DNA of 64,000 bases from Torymus aiolomorphi (Eukaryota; Arthropoda; Insecta; Hymenoptera; Torymidae): positions 50,164,583 to 50,228,582 of the forward strand of contig CM070874.1 of assembly GCA_036365515.1 (NCBI GenBank), in the 5' to 3' direction. Shown here in pieces: positions 1-12,307 of the stretch. Below the pieces are notes generated by a model, which saw only the letters and a list, made by a program, of their open reading frames with translations, did not search any database and was not told the DNA's origin. Numbering within the stretch: position 1 is the stretch's first letter; the number at the start of each line of letters is the position of its first letter. The translations under genes were made by a program, and so were the position numbers.

Positions 1-1281
1 TGTGCACTTACCTTATCAGTAAGGGAGGCTACTCGTTCTCTAAGTTAAATTAACATTAGGCACTCGAAGCAATGAATTTAAAGTAGTAGTGACAACAGTA
101 ACACAGGCCTCTTCCGCAGTCACGTGGGCTTTTTTCTGCTTTTTTGATAATCTCTCACGCCGCGCGTGACGCACAAACGCTACTACAAAGCGCACGCCCG
201 ACATCCAGTTAATCAAGCAAGGGGAGCCCATCTGCATAATTCCACCGTTAAAATTAAGATTGTACGCATGCGGGCACGGGGCTGTCGTGCCAATACGCAT
301 AAAAGTCTGCTCCGTCCAATTAATCTCGCGAGCGGCGCGTAATGTTCCTTCTCCTTCCCTTGGCTCATGCGCGTGACTGCGCGCACGCTACCACATTATC
401 ATAAATAAACAATCGTACGGGTAAGAGGGTGAAACTCTACACGAACCGGAGATGGCCTTCGGCCGTCATAAGGTGATAGGTGCGGTTGCGGCCGCTTTTT
501 CTCCTTTTGCTTCCTCTGGGTTTTTCTCTCTCTTTACTACGACAGGCTTTATCTTCATTTTAATTTAACCGTTACTGTCGCGTGAAAGAACTGAAATTTA
601 TTTGGTATGTAAAAAACAGAAATAGAAAACTATATTCTTTATTTTTTGGAATTTTCTAATGTTCGTCCCAGCGTGACAATATCCAATCGCTCTTCGTCAT
701 TAAAAAATAACGCTACCACTGAATTCTCGTGAGAATTTTATAGCTGAAGTTTTTGTGAGAAATTTACAAACCTTAAGTAAACTCGCTTGCATGCATGAAC
801 TCAGATGATTCATACGATATCTGTAATTAAAGTATTTTTGGGTTTGAAGCATTGTAGCAATCGAACAGCAGTGAACATTAATGGGCTTAGTTTTTTTATT
901 CAAGACAGCACAATCCGAAACCAACAAAATATCGACGGAACTCACAACAAATATGTACGTACGATACTAAAACAATAAACTTTTTGTATATTCTAGCTCT
1001 TTTAAGAATACGTACGAACTTATTGAGCATGTGACTAAAGTTTTATGAGTGAATTCTTTTTTATGGCATCTCATAGCGCTTGGGTCCTATACGCGGCCTA
1101 TATCGTCGGTCGGAAGGAATAAGGTTCCATTTCACCAACGCGCTGAAAAAGTTTCCATTTCAAACGTCTTTTTCTATCAAAATTTAAGTTGGCAACGTAA
1201 AAACAAAATTCAGACTTGTCGTACTAGCATTTATAGTATTAAGATACTTCGAGGTAATTCGATCGACCATACATTTTCTCA
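1..1281. other. Non-coding stretch, no gene recognised
   Basis: No ORF here resembles a known family; the longest open frames are under 90 codons and have no domain signature. The segment at about 130-520 is richer in G+C and CpG than its surroundings, and the rest is AT-rich. The first bases read as a splice-donor-like GGTAAGT on the minus strand, but nothing upstream supports an exon. Confidence 0.5.
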
Positions 1282-1768
1282 ATTGTAAGAATAAAAAATC
1301 TGTTACTTTTATTCCACGGAACCTTTAACTGTTGTTTTCCTTTTTTTAAAGTAATTTTATTGCTGCTATTAGCGGAGCGTGCGAAACACATAAACGAGAC
1401 AGGGTGCAAAATAATGTGAAAATTAATATTAAAATTAAAATATTATAATAAAAAAATAATATTATAATAATAAATAATATATTATAATAATAAAATATTA
1501 TAATATTAAAATTAATATTATTCCAAAATAATTTTCTATAACCGGTTTCCGCGACTTTTTAAGACAGTTTTGTACATCCCCAGACTTAAGCATGCGTGGC
1601 AGAGTTAATATGGATTGCAGGACTGGTTTTCTACGTAAAAATTGAAGATTTTGCACCCTGCCTCGTTTATGTGCTTCGTACGCTCCGCTAATAGCAGCAA
1701 TAAATTACTTTTAAAAAAGGATCACAACAGTTAAAGGTTCCGTAGATTTTCTCATATACTTACAATTA
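1282..1768. mobile_element. Foldback element, about 120-bp inverted arms
   Basis: The left arm (about 1283-1411) and right arm (about 1650-1766) are reverse complements with few mismatches. Both contain GCTGCTATTAGCGGAGCGT and then a CAGGGTGCAAAAT block. The centre (1420-1520) is nearly pure A/T. The stretch at 1608-1660 (TGGATTGCAGGACTGGTTTT, then CTACGTAAAAATTGAAG) recurs at 38.7-39.4 kb, so the two palindromes belong to one family. No coding capacity. Probably a non-autonomous DNA element; I did not identify a target duplication. Confidence 0.75.
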
Positions 1769-2150
1769 GTCACAATACAACAATAGACCTTTTCTTCAAA
1801 AGATGAATATTTCTTCAATAAATACGAATATGGTGATGGTAATACATTCGTTTATATATACATTACAGATAGTTATATGCTGTCTATATGTTTTAATCGT
1901 TCTGGTTTTATCATTGTACTTTCAGTGTAACAGTTTAGCGAATATGTTAAATGCAGCTAGCTATTGTTCGAGAGTTTAATTAACCATTTAATAAAGTATT
2001 TTTGAAAATACATAAATATTTCTAGGGTATAAACTAATTTCATACTACCACAATAATCCATTTTTAAAAAGGAGATTGTCAGAGTGATAAAGATGGCGCC
2101 CGCGTATGCATAGTACGTGGAGCGCGAAACGAGGCGGGAAGTAAGGCGCA
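1769..2150. other. Non-coding spacer
   Basis: AT-rich sequence with no ORF of note. I see nothing assignable between the foldback element and the next inverted-repeat element. Confidence 0.4.
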
Positions 2151-2870
2151 CACGGAGAGAAATTTTAGAGTAAAAATTACCAAGGTGCCTTGGTAGTGCA
2201 TGGATAGACTGTCAAAAGCCGTGATATTCCCAGGTTTCTAATACAATTTATAAGTTTCCCAGGAAAAACTACCATAACCACTTAAAACAAATACCAAATT
2301 ATCGGAATAAAAATTACCAGACACACTGGTAAAAATTGAGATCTAGTCATTTTTACAGGGTAACCTAAGAATTTTTACTAAGAAAACTGATAAATTTTGC
2401 CAAATAACCTGGTATTTGTGTATTCGCGCATGCGCACTGCGCATTATTGTGTTTCAGAAGATTGATACTAGAGGCGTGCGCGACGTTAAAATGAAAACAA
2501 TACACATATTTTCAGTAAGTAATAACGGCGATTCAAATGACTGTTGGTAACAACTTCCGTGGCGCAGTCGGGTAGAACGTCGGACTCTCAACCCAAAGAT
2601 CGTCGGATCGAATCCCGCTTCCGTAAAAATTTTTTTCAGTTTAATGTTTTTTCATCCTTGTTTCTGTTTCTATTTCTATATTAAAATACTATATATCCAT
2701 TAATATAGATAAAAAAAGTTAATTTTTTTAATTTAAATTAACTAAAAAAAAATTTTACCAAGGCACTTTGGTAAAAAGTTTGAAATTGTCAGTCTGTCCA
2801 TCCATTACCATAGAAACTGGTAATTTTGCCTCGAATATTTGTAATTTTCACTACAAAATTTCTCTCCGTG
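2151..2870. mobile_element. TIR element carrying a tRNA-like cassette (copy 1)
   Basis: The ends are CACGGAGAGAAATTTT at the left and its reverse complement at the right. Both subterminal regions carry ACCAAGGTGCCTTGGTA-like and AAAATTACC blocks in inverted orientation. The same dinucleotide CA lies on both flanks (2149-2150 and 2871-2872), where a related copy at 31.4 kb has TA. No transposase is encoded, so it is non-autonomous. The only structured interior piece is a tRNA-like module at 2553-2626. Tc1/mariner-type mobilisation is possible from the 2-bp duplication but unproven. Confidence 0.7.
2553..2626 (+). other. tRNA-like sequence with A and B boxes
   Basis: An A-box-like TGGCGCAGTCGG (about 2560-2571) is followed at tRNA spacing by a B-box-like GGATCGAATCC (about 2605-2615). 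A possible anticodon loop CTCTCAA (CTC) lies between them. The outer 7-bp acceptor stem does not pair, and the anticodon stem has mismatches, so this is not a functional tRNA gene. It keeps the two internal RNA polymerase III promoter elements and sits inside a TIR element. Confidence 0.6.
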
Positions 2871-4440
2871 CATTTATGAAAATATGTAAGACGAATGTCA
2901 CCAATGCTGTATACTAATATAGAAAAATTACAGTTACTTCTATATAAATCACATTCGTTTTATGTATTTTCTACAAATGCATCTTCCGTACTATGTGTTT
3001 TCTACAGTGTATTGTGGTAGTATTAAATTAGTTTATTCTGTGGAAATATTTATGTATTTTCGCATTCTGTTAATCATGCTTTTTATTTTACGCGAGTTCT
3101 ATTTTTAATTTTCTGAAGGGTAAGACATCACAAACTACTACTAACTTGAAAGACTGATATAACTATCAGTCTTTCGATATATCTAGTCCCATCCACGCGG
3201 TAACTTCTTCAAAATCATTGTAACTATTCACATAAAACTTATTTTCTAAATAATTGTATTTTTTTTTTAATAAATATCTATTATATCTTTATTTTACTTA
3301 ACAAAAGTGTAATTTTTCTTTATGTATTAATTTATATAAAGACGGGAATTACGGAAACTGCTTCCGTTCTCTTAACTACGCATGGTTTTTGTATTTATTA
3401 GGTATTTTAGCAATTTATTACACTCCGAATAAACACAAAGGTGCAAGAAAGAAATGGTTTGATGATAAAAATGAATGTGAAAAAACAAACTATAATTGCC
3501 GTATAATTTTTTAAGTAATACATACAATGATAAAAATTATATACTCTTTGCGCTTGATAAATAATTATTGCGCTGCTGTATACCTAAATAAAATTTATTT
3601 CATTCGGAAGTATAATACCCGCATGAAACTGTAAGTTAAAAAAATGCTTATTTGTGTGTAAGTTACAGCAATAGTTTTCTCCTCAGCTGCGTGACGAAAC
3701 GGTAACATCCCGCAGAGCGTGGGCGTTAATTCAACAAGCAAACTATTAGCCTTTTTCGTGTCCTTTTTTTCCTGACGCACTGCGATTTTGGCTCTACGCT
3801 TCCGGCCTCTGTAAAAGCAACGTTCTCTCCTTCTCGTGTTTTTCGACTATTTCCGTACTTCAGGCTGTCCTCTCTCGCGCTCTATAAGAGAAAGGACGTC
3901 GCCGTAAAAGTTCGCGAAAGAGCATGTCGTGCTCGTGTTTCTGTTCGTCTCCGTTGAATTTTATTGCGTGGGCCTCTTTCCTCTTCTCTGTCTCTGACTG
4001 CCTCTATCTCTGTCCCTCATCTAGACTGCAAAAACTTTTACGAGAGTACGAGCGCGGACTGACGTAGAAGATATCCTTTCCGTCTGACGACCCTTTTCTC
4101 TTTTCTCGGTTTGCCGGACGATGGATGAACGAACGGACGAATGCGCGCCCAACTCGGTTATGTGCGCACGCGTGTTCCTAGTTTTTCCTTTCATTATCCA
4201 CGAACAGAGATAGCAATGAGGGCGACCTTCGTGCAGCAACTCTGCAGAAGTATAAAAAGCAGTAAATGGACTATAAAAGTACGAAAGAGAATGGGGATGT
4301 CACTTTCTCTCCCTGTCTTCAAAATGAATTAGTATTAATCTTTGATTTTAGGTACTGAAGAAGAACATTGTAAGTTTACGACTTCTATTTCAGTACTCGT
4401 AAAAAAAATGTTCGAAAATGTTACATCAATAAATATACCG
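2871..4440. other. Non-coding stretch with a GC-richer segment
   Basis: No recognisable gene. At 3660-4260 the sequence becomes pyrimidine- and CpG-rich with a TATA-like CTATAAGAG near 3880-3890, which could be a promoter. No downstream ORF supports this. The short open frames at 4021-4332 overlap on both strands and look like chance. Confidence 0.4.
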
Positions 4441-4441
4441 C

Positions 4442-4470
4442 ATATATATATATATATATATATACACACA
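4442..4470. repeat. (TA)n/(CA)n microsatellite
   Basis: About a dozen TA dinucleotides followed by a few CA units. Confidence 0.9.
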
Positions 4471-4804
4471 ATAGCTGAACTTGCTTTATACGTGATGGGA
4501 CTGAGAAGGAGAGTGCGCAGATCCTTCGGGAAACGGATTTTAAAGAGGCTTTTAAAGTCGATTTCTGCAGAATATTAATGTTTTAGAAAATTAGAAGCAA
4601 TCAAAATAGCATAAAAAAAAGTAAAAAATACGACGATATAATGAAAAATACCATGGTATCACAATTTGATCAAACATGTCTCTTTTCTTAAAATATGGGC
4701 CATCTATTTGTCTGTCTACTTTTATAATCTTTTTTCTCGTTTTTGTATCATAAATACTTGCAAAGTGACAGTCAATAGAAGAGACATATAGTACATTACG
4801 ATAC

Positions 4805-5668
4805 ATGTGACCTAAGTAGCACTTTTTTGCACGGCGTGAAGTTAGGGCCCGAACGCAGCGAGGGACTTAATTACGCCGTGCAGAGTGCTCCTTAGATCAC
4901 AAGTATCGTATAATATCTTATACCACTCTAACCTCAAAATCACAACTTTGGTATGATTTTTCGGCTCTCGTGGTATAAAATACCGTTCGAAACGAGTGCG
5001 GAAGTTGATTATTTACTTCGTGTGACTTTTCGCACTCGCTTCGCTCGTGCGAAAAACGTCACACGAAGTAAATCATCACCTTCCGCACCAGTGTCGAAAT
5101 GTACTATTATAGCACTGCCTACCTAAGCCCGCTGTCACGCCTATCCGTGCCCTAAGTAGTCCTTTTTTGCACCGTGACGTTAGCGTACGAGCGTAGCGAG
5201 TGCGATAAATACGGTGCAAAAAAGTACTACTTAGGTCACGGATAGGCGTGACCTAAGTGCGGGCTTAGGTCACACAGTGCTATAAATTTTTTTTATACCA
5301 CTCTAACCTCAATGTCACAACTTTGATATGATTTTTCGGCGCTCGTGGTATAAAATACCGTTCGAAACTAGTGCGTAAGTCGATTATTTAGGTGGTGTGA
5401 CTTTTTCGCACTCGCTTCGCTCGTGCAAAAAGTCACACCAGCTAAATAATCGACTTTCCCACCCGTGTCGAAATGTACTATATATCACTCTAACCTCAAA
5501 ATCACAATTTTGGCATAATTTTTCGGCTCTCGTGGTATAAAATACCTTTCGAAACTAGTGCGCAAGTCGATTATTTAGCTCGTGTGACTTTTCTCACTTG
5601 CTTCGCTCGTGCGAAAACGTCACGCGAGCTAAATAATCACCTTCCGCAGCCGTGTCGAAATGTACTAT
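4805..5668. repeat. Cluster of palindromic CpG-rich cassettes
   Basis: Three tandemly placed copies (4921-5110, 5296-5480, 5483-5668) begin TACCACTCTAACCTCAAAAT and end with CGAAATGTACTA. Each holds an internal hairpin built around CACTCGCTTCGCTCGTGC, with arms such as GTGTGACTTTTCGC and its complement. Between and before them are smaller hairpins: 4805-4900, and 5150-5275, where AAGTAGTCCTTTTTTGCACC pairs with GGTGCAAAAAAGTACTACTT. Further copies occur at 14650-14793 and, as a full palindrome, at 54347-54585. No coding capacity; a miniature foldback family. Confidence 0.8.
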
Positions 5669-6299
5669 AACGAACTAAAGCACATTTGAGATTAGATTGC
5701 CCATATTTCAAGAAAATGGGCCCGTTTGATGGAATTGTGAGCAATGAGATACATTATATATACGAGATCTCGACTTTTAAAGTCCTGTTAAAATCCATTT
5801 CCCAAGGGTGTCCTTGTAAGTATTGAACAGTATTTTAACAATCTGTTATATTAGCTGTTGTGGTTTCAGCCAATTTTCATACGTATATTATTCAATTGAA
5901 AAGTATTGACTTCCTGACGAATATTCCATTGCTTAACTAGTTTTCAAAATGTGTGTCAAAAGATAAGATATCAATAAATTACATAAAATATCAATAGAAA
6001 ACTATAAAATTGATGTGATTATCAAGAATCCATAAAAATGTAAGCATTTTAACCAAAAATGTATTTATATAAATAAATATAGTCAAGAAGTCTTTTTTTT
6101 AATGTTTACTACTAAATGTCGGATGAAATCACGATTTTTCTACTTATTTTCATAATTTTCTGTTCAGATCTCTATAAAATACTGAATATTGAATTTTTTT
6201 GTATTTCATATTTCGACAAGCTCTGGACACTAACATTAGTTTAGTCCATCATACTGAGTCCCCCAACCATACAAATGAGAAAGAATAAAAAAGTTAAAT
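5669..6299. other. Non-coding spacer
   Basis: AT-rich, no ORF or structure that I can assign. Confidence 0.4.
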
Positions 6300-6553
6300 C
6301 AACTGTTTTAGTGAAGTACATTTTTCAAAAAATGTAAATTATACTTTTCAAAAATGTAGATTCTACTTTTTAAAATGTAAATTCTACTTTTCAAGAAATT
6401 TCAAAATGTATTCTACTTTCTAAGAGCGTAGATTTAACATTTAAAAACTGTAGATTCTACAGTTCTTTTTTAAAAGTAGAAGCGACTTTCTATTGTATAG
6501 TTGAATCTACTATCGGACATGTAGAATTAACAGTTTTTTTTCTCCGTGTACGT
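6300..6553. repeat. Degenerate tandem repeat ending in an element-like terminus
   Basis: Imperfect units containing TGTAGATTCTACTTTT or TGTAAATTCTACTTTTC recur about every 25-30 bases from 6330 to 6480. The block ends in TTTTTCTCCGTG followed by TA (about 6540-6551). This matches the right end of the CACGGAGAGAAA elements at 2.1 and 31.4 kb. I could not find a matching left end, so this may be a truncated member. Confidence 0.45.
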
Positions 6554-8869
6554 ATCTTCCCCGAATGGTTATATGAAACGCGGCCTTAAATTTTAATCTC
6601 CATGTTATTTATGTTTTATATTTAGGTTGTAAGATGCAAGAAGCGGTCCTTGAGTTAGTGCCTTTCTAGATCTACCTTTTAGAAGTGGATTCAGAATTGG
6701 TATTTTCTTTTAGCAAACTGGCGATATTATGTGCTCTGCTAAAAAATGAGCTGATAAGGCAGAATATTAAGATAACGGTAAAAACAACGGATACGTCTAG
6801 CGAGTAACACTGACTTATGGATTATCCGTGATATCGTACGTAAGAACGAGAAAGACCGAACAAAGCGGCGCGGCACAGTGTTAGGGTATAACCCACCACG
6901 TAGGAGTTTTTGCACCAATAAAGGTACATTGAGGAATAACGCCTGTTAGCCAATCGTATGCAAGTATGTATCTTTATTCGTGGAAGAGCTATAAGCCTCA
7001 TTTTGGTCGAAAATACTGTCTTAAACACGCACTGTCCCGTTTTAACTGGTGGTTGAAACTAGCCAGTAGGGAGCGTCGACAAAAATAGTTTTCTTACAAT
7101 TATAATAAATTTTTATTAAAAATTTTAAAGATTTGAAATAGCAGTATTTTAAATGAAATAATATATAATTATACATTTTCTTTTACCACCAAAACTTTGA
7201 GCAACGAATATATTAGTGGATTATCCGATTTGAACAAAGCCGTACTGCAATCCTCGCATAATGAAGGGAACCATTGGAAAAAGCTTTCGTTCATTAAACT
7301 TTAAACTACAATGCACCCAAAAAGATTTCTATCGTCGCTACTGCACGTTTTAACGAGCCCTTTTATTGTCGCTGGCCTTTTAATCCCCTCCAAATGATCA
7401 GTACACGCACAACTCCAAAGTAAGAGGAAGTCTCATCGATGGGATGAAAGAAAAGTCGCCGCTTTTGTAAGATAAGAAAGTTACTTTGAAGAAAAAGAAA
7501 AATAACAAAAGTAGTGGCAAACGCAAAATTGTCGAAGCTAGAAGTAGCTGGAGTTAATCCAACGACTTCTATTGCTTATAGCGAGAAACGAGGCGACGTG
7601 CTGTCTTGTAGACCACTTGTTATAAGCACCCCACTCAGCGACTTTTACTTTGTTCCATCGGGTGATGAAAGCAGATAAAAAGCTTGTTAAGTATTTTTCG
7701 AGGATAATAGCGAAAAAAATATAAAAAGAAATCACAGTAAACACAATAATTATTTTAATATGTGTAAACAGAGAACTTTCACTTTATGGTGAAAGCAGAG
7801 AATAAAAACAGAAATGTTACAAAATTTCGTTCCAATAATTTTTTAAGGTGTCATTGAAATTTTGACTATATACTTTGCAGAATGATTGATAATTATATTA
7901 CGCAGGGCAATCGAATTCGGATAAGTTGCTTATTGTAGTAATAATTGAGTTATAACGAATTATTGCTGTACGGTCGGTACGGTAGATCATATAATAGAGG
8001 TCGGTATTCCACATCCCCTTAATGGTGAAATATTAATACTTTTGTTACTACTTAATGTAGTTTAGCGCGCGAATAAACCAAAACTCAGAATCTCGGATAA
8101 AGAAATTTATTTAAACAAGATATGTGCTTTATCAAACCTTAACGGTAACGCAGCTCAACTCGCAATGAACAAAACTCGCTCTTTTTTCTCGCCTACCACT
8201 TCTTCTTTTTCAAAGATATTTCACTTGTTTTTTCAACCTCCTTGGCAACCATTAGTGAGCGTCTCGTTGGCTATCCGTCCGCGAGAGCGCCACCGGCTCT
8301 CCCGTCCCGTATTGCTGTCTTTTATCGATGGCTCTTGCCACCGGTGATAACGTTGAGCGGCCCCGGACGATAACCACCCACTCTTATCGCCGTGCACGCA
8401 TGCCTACGCAACACCAACTTTGTTGCGCTGAGACGCTCGCACCTCCCTTCTCTACACCTGTTCTCTCAATCTCTATCTTTTCCTATACCTCCTTTCTCAT
8501 TCTCTTTTTTATTAAAAAACACCTCCTCTATTTCTTTGAAAAAGAAGTAGCGATTTACATTTTACGCTCTATCGGGAACAACTTTTTAAAATCAATTAAT
8601 AACATTTTTCTTAAATTTGTTAAAAAGTGACAAATATAATTAAATTCAATAATTCTTACGAGTGCGAGATCGCAAATGATTAATAATAAAGGGAGGAGGT
8701 CTCTTATACAAAAACTGGACGGCATGTGAAAAAAGTGCGCCTACTCTTCCCGGTTTGAAATTAAAAAAAACGTTTACTTATTGGTGTTGTTACGAGTGAG
8801 CTATCACAACTTTTTAATAAGAAAATTGCCCAAATGGAAAGTGATTAGAGCTTGCCTTAGATGTTTGTA
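6554..8869. other. Non-coding stretch, no gene recognised
   Basis: Only short unrelated ORFs. The two overlapping frames at 8165-8630 are serine- and phenylalanine-rich with no domain signature, and lie in a moderately GC-rich island (8240-8450). A first exon or promoter is possible but unsupported. Confidence 0.4.
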
Positions 8870-9435
8870 AGGGCTCAATCAGGATCTCCGTAAGGGCCCC
8901 TAGCAAGGCACGTAGCGGCGCTCCCGTCCGGCCCGGATAGTCCTGATAGGGCCTTACTGACGTCGGACAAACACCGTATAAGGGCTACCACATGTGACCC
9001 TGACTATGGCCTAATGTTAATTCCCGCGGATCGTTGCCCTACGGAAGCCTTAATATCGCATGCACGTGATTTTATTTCTGAGGTTAAAATAAATTTTCAC
9101 TGTCTTGTTACTTTGGTGTTATTATGCGGGTGACTTACGTAAAACAACTTATTGATGATTTCTTAATCATTTCGGTCGACTTTAGAAATTAAGAAGAAAT
9201 AACAAGTCCCCGAATAAACTGTCAGGGCCGTGTAGGCGCGCCGTTACTCGCCTTACTTCGGGCCTCACGAGGTGCCATGTCAGAACCTTGTGATTTTTCT
9301 AGGGCATCGGACAAGGCTCTAATATTAGTGCTAAGTCAATTTCCGTTCGGATGACAGACCCCGGGCTTGAATCAGAGCCGCCGACTCGCGAGTCAGACAC
9401 ACTACCAACTAGCCACGGCCGCCATTGCTCGGTTT
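8870..9435 (-). repeat. SINE-like tRNA-derived sequence, probably two units
   Basis: On the minus strand an A-box-like TGGCTAGTTGGTA (9403-9415) is followed by a palindromic anticodon-arm-like GACTCGCGAGTC. A degenerate B box, GATTCAAGCCC, lies near 9361-9377. Downstream on that strand is a GC-rich body reaching about 9190 that contains TTGTCCGATGCCCTAG. A second GC-rich block at 8870-9070 has a similar TTTGTCCGACGTCAG on the same strand. This arrangement (Pol III head plus unrelated body) fits a SINE. I did not see a clean target duplication or A-rich tail. Confidence 0.45.
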
Positions 9436-10170
9436 TCTGCTAATCGTCGTCATATTGTAATTGTACACCTTGTATTGTAATTGAAAGTTAAATTTCAGTA
9501 TAAAATACGATTACGCATCGCCTTAGCAATTAGATTATTTCCTTATGATTATAAATTAATTATTACGTTCCGAAAAATAAAAATACCAGGAAAAAGGAAA
9601 TAAAAGAGAAAATGGGTAATTTATTTTACCATTGAAGAGTGACTCAAAAGTTTGTTTATATATGCGTTCGTGCATTTCATCAGCGCTGATGGGCTATACA
9701 TATTGCGCGCGTCGTGAAGAGAACTGGGTCATTGTTAATGAAGAGCGTTTTACAGAACGCAAAAGAAGAACTTACCATATCAGGCATAATATTTCTCACT
9801 TTCCAGTGCAACTGGAACGAAGCGGCACGGCAATTCAATTAGCTGGTAGCCGGCTAAATGTTGGAGACCACAAAACAAGACAGCGAAAGATAGAGCGACA
9901 AAAGTCACGAGAAACGAGAGAAAACGAAAAACTCGCTAAAGAAGAATAAGAAAAAAGAAGAGCAAATGACGAGGACAATTTGAGTGCGCTGCTCTTTGAA
10001 AACAGGGAGGATAGGGGAAATCGTACGTGCACGAAAACAGAGAACAATGCAAGTGAGAATTGCCTTTCCGACAATGGCTATAAGGATGTGTAAAGAAAAA
10101 GTCATTGCTATGAAAATACACTTACGCAGAAAGAAAAAGAAAGGGAGAAAGGAGGAGAGAGCGAGAGAGC

Positions 10171-10172
<2 letters not shown>

Positions 10173-10232
<60 letters not shown>
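10173..10232. repeat. (GA)n microsatellite
   Basis: About 30 uninterrupted GA units, within a purine-rich flank at 9840-10170. Confidence 0.95.
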
Positions 10233-10235
<3 letters not shown>

Positions 10236-11311
10236 TTCAGCTTGCTCTTCTCGAGTGTGTTCCCGAATGACTTGGACCAAGGCATTTGACCCAAGCAGCC
10301 CGAACTGCGCAAGAGGTAATACATCCATCGCGCAAAATTCATTAAACTTTTTTGCGCTGCATTTTTGCAATTTACAACCTGGATGCTCCTCGCTTCATTT
10401 GGCGCGATTGCTGTTGTGATACAAAATTCGCATTTGTTTTGGGTACCCTTGTTTACCACCGTCGTTGTGCCAAAAAGTAATGCTCAACGTAATCAGAAAA
10501 TTTTTTCAATTCACATAATAAATTGTCATTGTCTTCATTTTTTTTCTGTTTTAAAACAGTTTTTTTGAAAAACTTATTGAACTCTCTGTGTTCATAAAAA
10601 AGAATCCCATAGGACTAATTCCATTCCAATTCATGTAGGTCGTTACTGATAGAATTTTTTCTATTATTTAAAAATTATGGAAAAAATTTTTAAACCATAT
10701 TTAAGGAGGCGGGTCTTGAACTTGTGCTGGAAAAATTTTTGGTTTCGATTCTACAGCCAACTCTATGGTCAAAATTTTAAAATTAGAAATTACCCTTAAA
10801 CTGCTCTAGCTTTGGGAGTTTATAATCTCATAAGATAGCTTTTTAAATGCGGCGAATTCTGTCTAGTTTTAAGTTTAATAAGAATTAAGAGTAGACAGTT
10901 AAAAATGACAGTTTTTTCCGTAAGAACAAATATCTCTACACGTATATAAAAACTCTATATATCTAAACTTTGTGCTAGAACAGAATTTTCGGAATCTTAA
11001 TTCTGTAATAAAATAGTAATAAAAAGTCATATTATTAAGATCTCAACGTCATTAGTTATACATCTATTTCGAAATATGAAATCTTTTTTTTGATCTTTTT
11101 ACCGCCTTAAATTTTTTATTCCTGGTTGCTATTATACCCTCACCTTCAAAGTTATCAATAATGTACCATAATCCCTTTTAATGATTCAGTGGGTGGAGCC
11201 CCGCTACTCCAACATACATGTATGGGAGTCGATGAGCCGTAGTCCCGCCAAGTTCACATTTTGAGTGAATATTGAGTATATTATATAGGTAATACGTATT
11301 AGTATTTCAGT
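10233..11311. other. Non-coding spacer
   Basis: No ORF with a recognisable product and no clear repeat structure. Confidence 0.4.
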
Positions 11312-12136
11312 ATATGTCGAATTCTACAGAAAATTACCCCTAATTGTGGTCGAAAAATCGTAAAAATTCAAAGTTGAAGCACACGTCCAGCAACTGGTTT
11401 TTCCTATTCTGTAGCAAAAATAATGCACGAAAAGCGTGTCGAACCAAGGACGATAGTGTTCAATCGGCATAGTGTTTTTCAAGAAGCTACATTTAATTTT
11501 CTTATGGAAATTTAACATTGGAAAAATGGACGAAAAGTGGTGGTTGATGATTAACCAATAGCAAGCTATTGAAGCGGCAAAAAAAATTTTCACGATAAAG
11601 CGATTAAAGTAGAAGAAAAGAGCATTAATTTGAGACTAGAATCGTTAAAATGTCGATTCTGTGCAAAGCTCCGTGAATTTGAAAATTGCGAAAAATGATG
11701 AAAAATTACCAAAATTTTAAGAATTACGTGGACTTGGGAAAAGTCGCTCATTTTTGGTAATTTTTCGCAATTTTCAAATTCATGTAGCTTTGCACAGAAT
11801 CGACCGATTTTAACGATTCTAGTCTCAAATTAAAGCACTTTTCTTCTACTTTAATCGTTTTTTTGTGAAATTGGTTTTTTCCTCTTCAGTAGCTTGCTAT
11901 TGGTTAATCATCAATGACTACTTTTCGTCTATCTTTCCCATGTTAAATTTCCATAAAAAAAATTAAATGTAGCTTCTTGAAAAACACTATTCCGATTTCC
12001 TTGGTTCGACATACTTTTCGTGCATTATTTTTGCTACAGAATATGAAAAACCAGTTACTGGAGGTGTGCTTCAACTTTGAATTTTTACGATTTTTCGACC
12101 AAAGTTAGGGGTAATTTTCTATAGAATTCAACATAT
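11312..12136. mobile_element. Long foldback element, about 385-bp arms
   Basis: The left arm from ATATGTCGAATTCTACAG (11312) to about 11700 is the reverse complement of the right arm from about 11748 to 12136. Divergence is modest and there is almost no spacer. Conserved blocks in both arms include AAAATTACCCCTAA, ATGCACGAAAAG and ACCAATAGCAAGCTA. No coding capacity. Transcription through it would give a long hairpin RNA. Flanks are AT-rich, so a target duplication cannot be called. Confidence 0.85.
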
Positions 12137-12216
12137 ATATATTTTTTAAGTTTCCATAAAATTAAAAAAAATAAAATTGATGTAAAAGCTATCGTATATT
12201 CAACTGTAAACAGATT

Positions 12217-12307
12217 TTTTTTTCACCATACCTTGGCAGAAAGTACCACTTTCGCTCCCGGCCCAAAAACGCGAATGTGGTATTTTGGGCGCGGGTATGG
12301 TGAAAAA
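12217..12307. repeat. 91-bp imperfect hairpin
   Basis: TTTTTCACCATACC at 12219-12232 pairs with GGTATGGTGAAAAA at 12293-12306. The loop side is GC-richer. It sits beside a CTTCGACTCGGC segment like the palindromic cassettes elsewhere. Confidence 0.6.

Noticed and set aside
2553..2626. Functional tRNA gene
   Set aside because: The acceptor stem does not pair and the anticodon stem has mismatches. Only the A and B boxes are convincing. The same holds for the sequence at 31788-31857.
8165..8630. Signal-peptide or first-exon coding region
   Set aside because: Short frames with no domain and no consensus splice junction that I could link to another exon.
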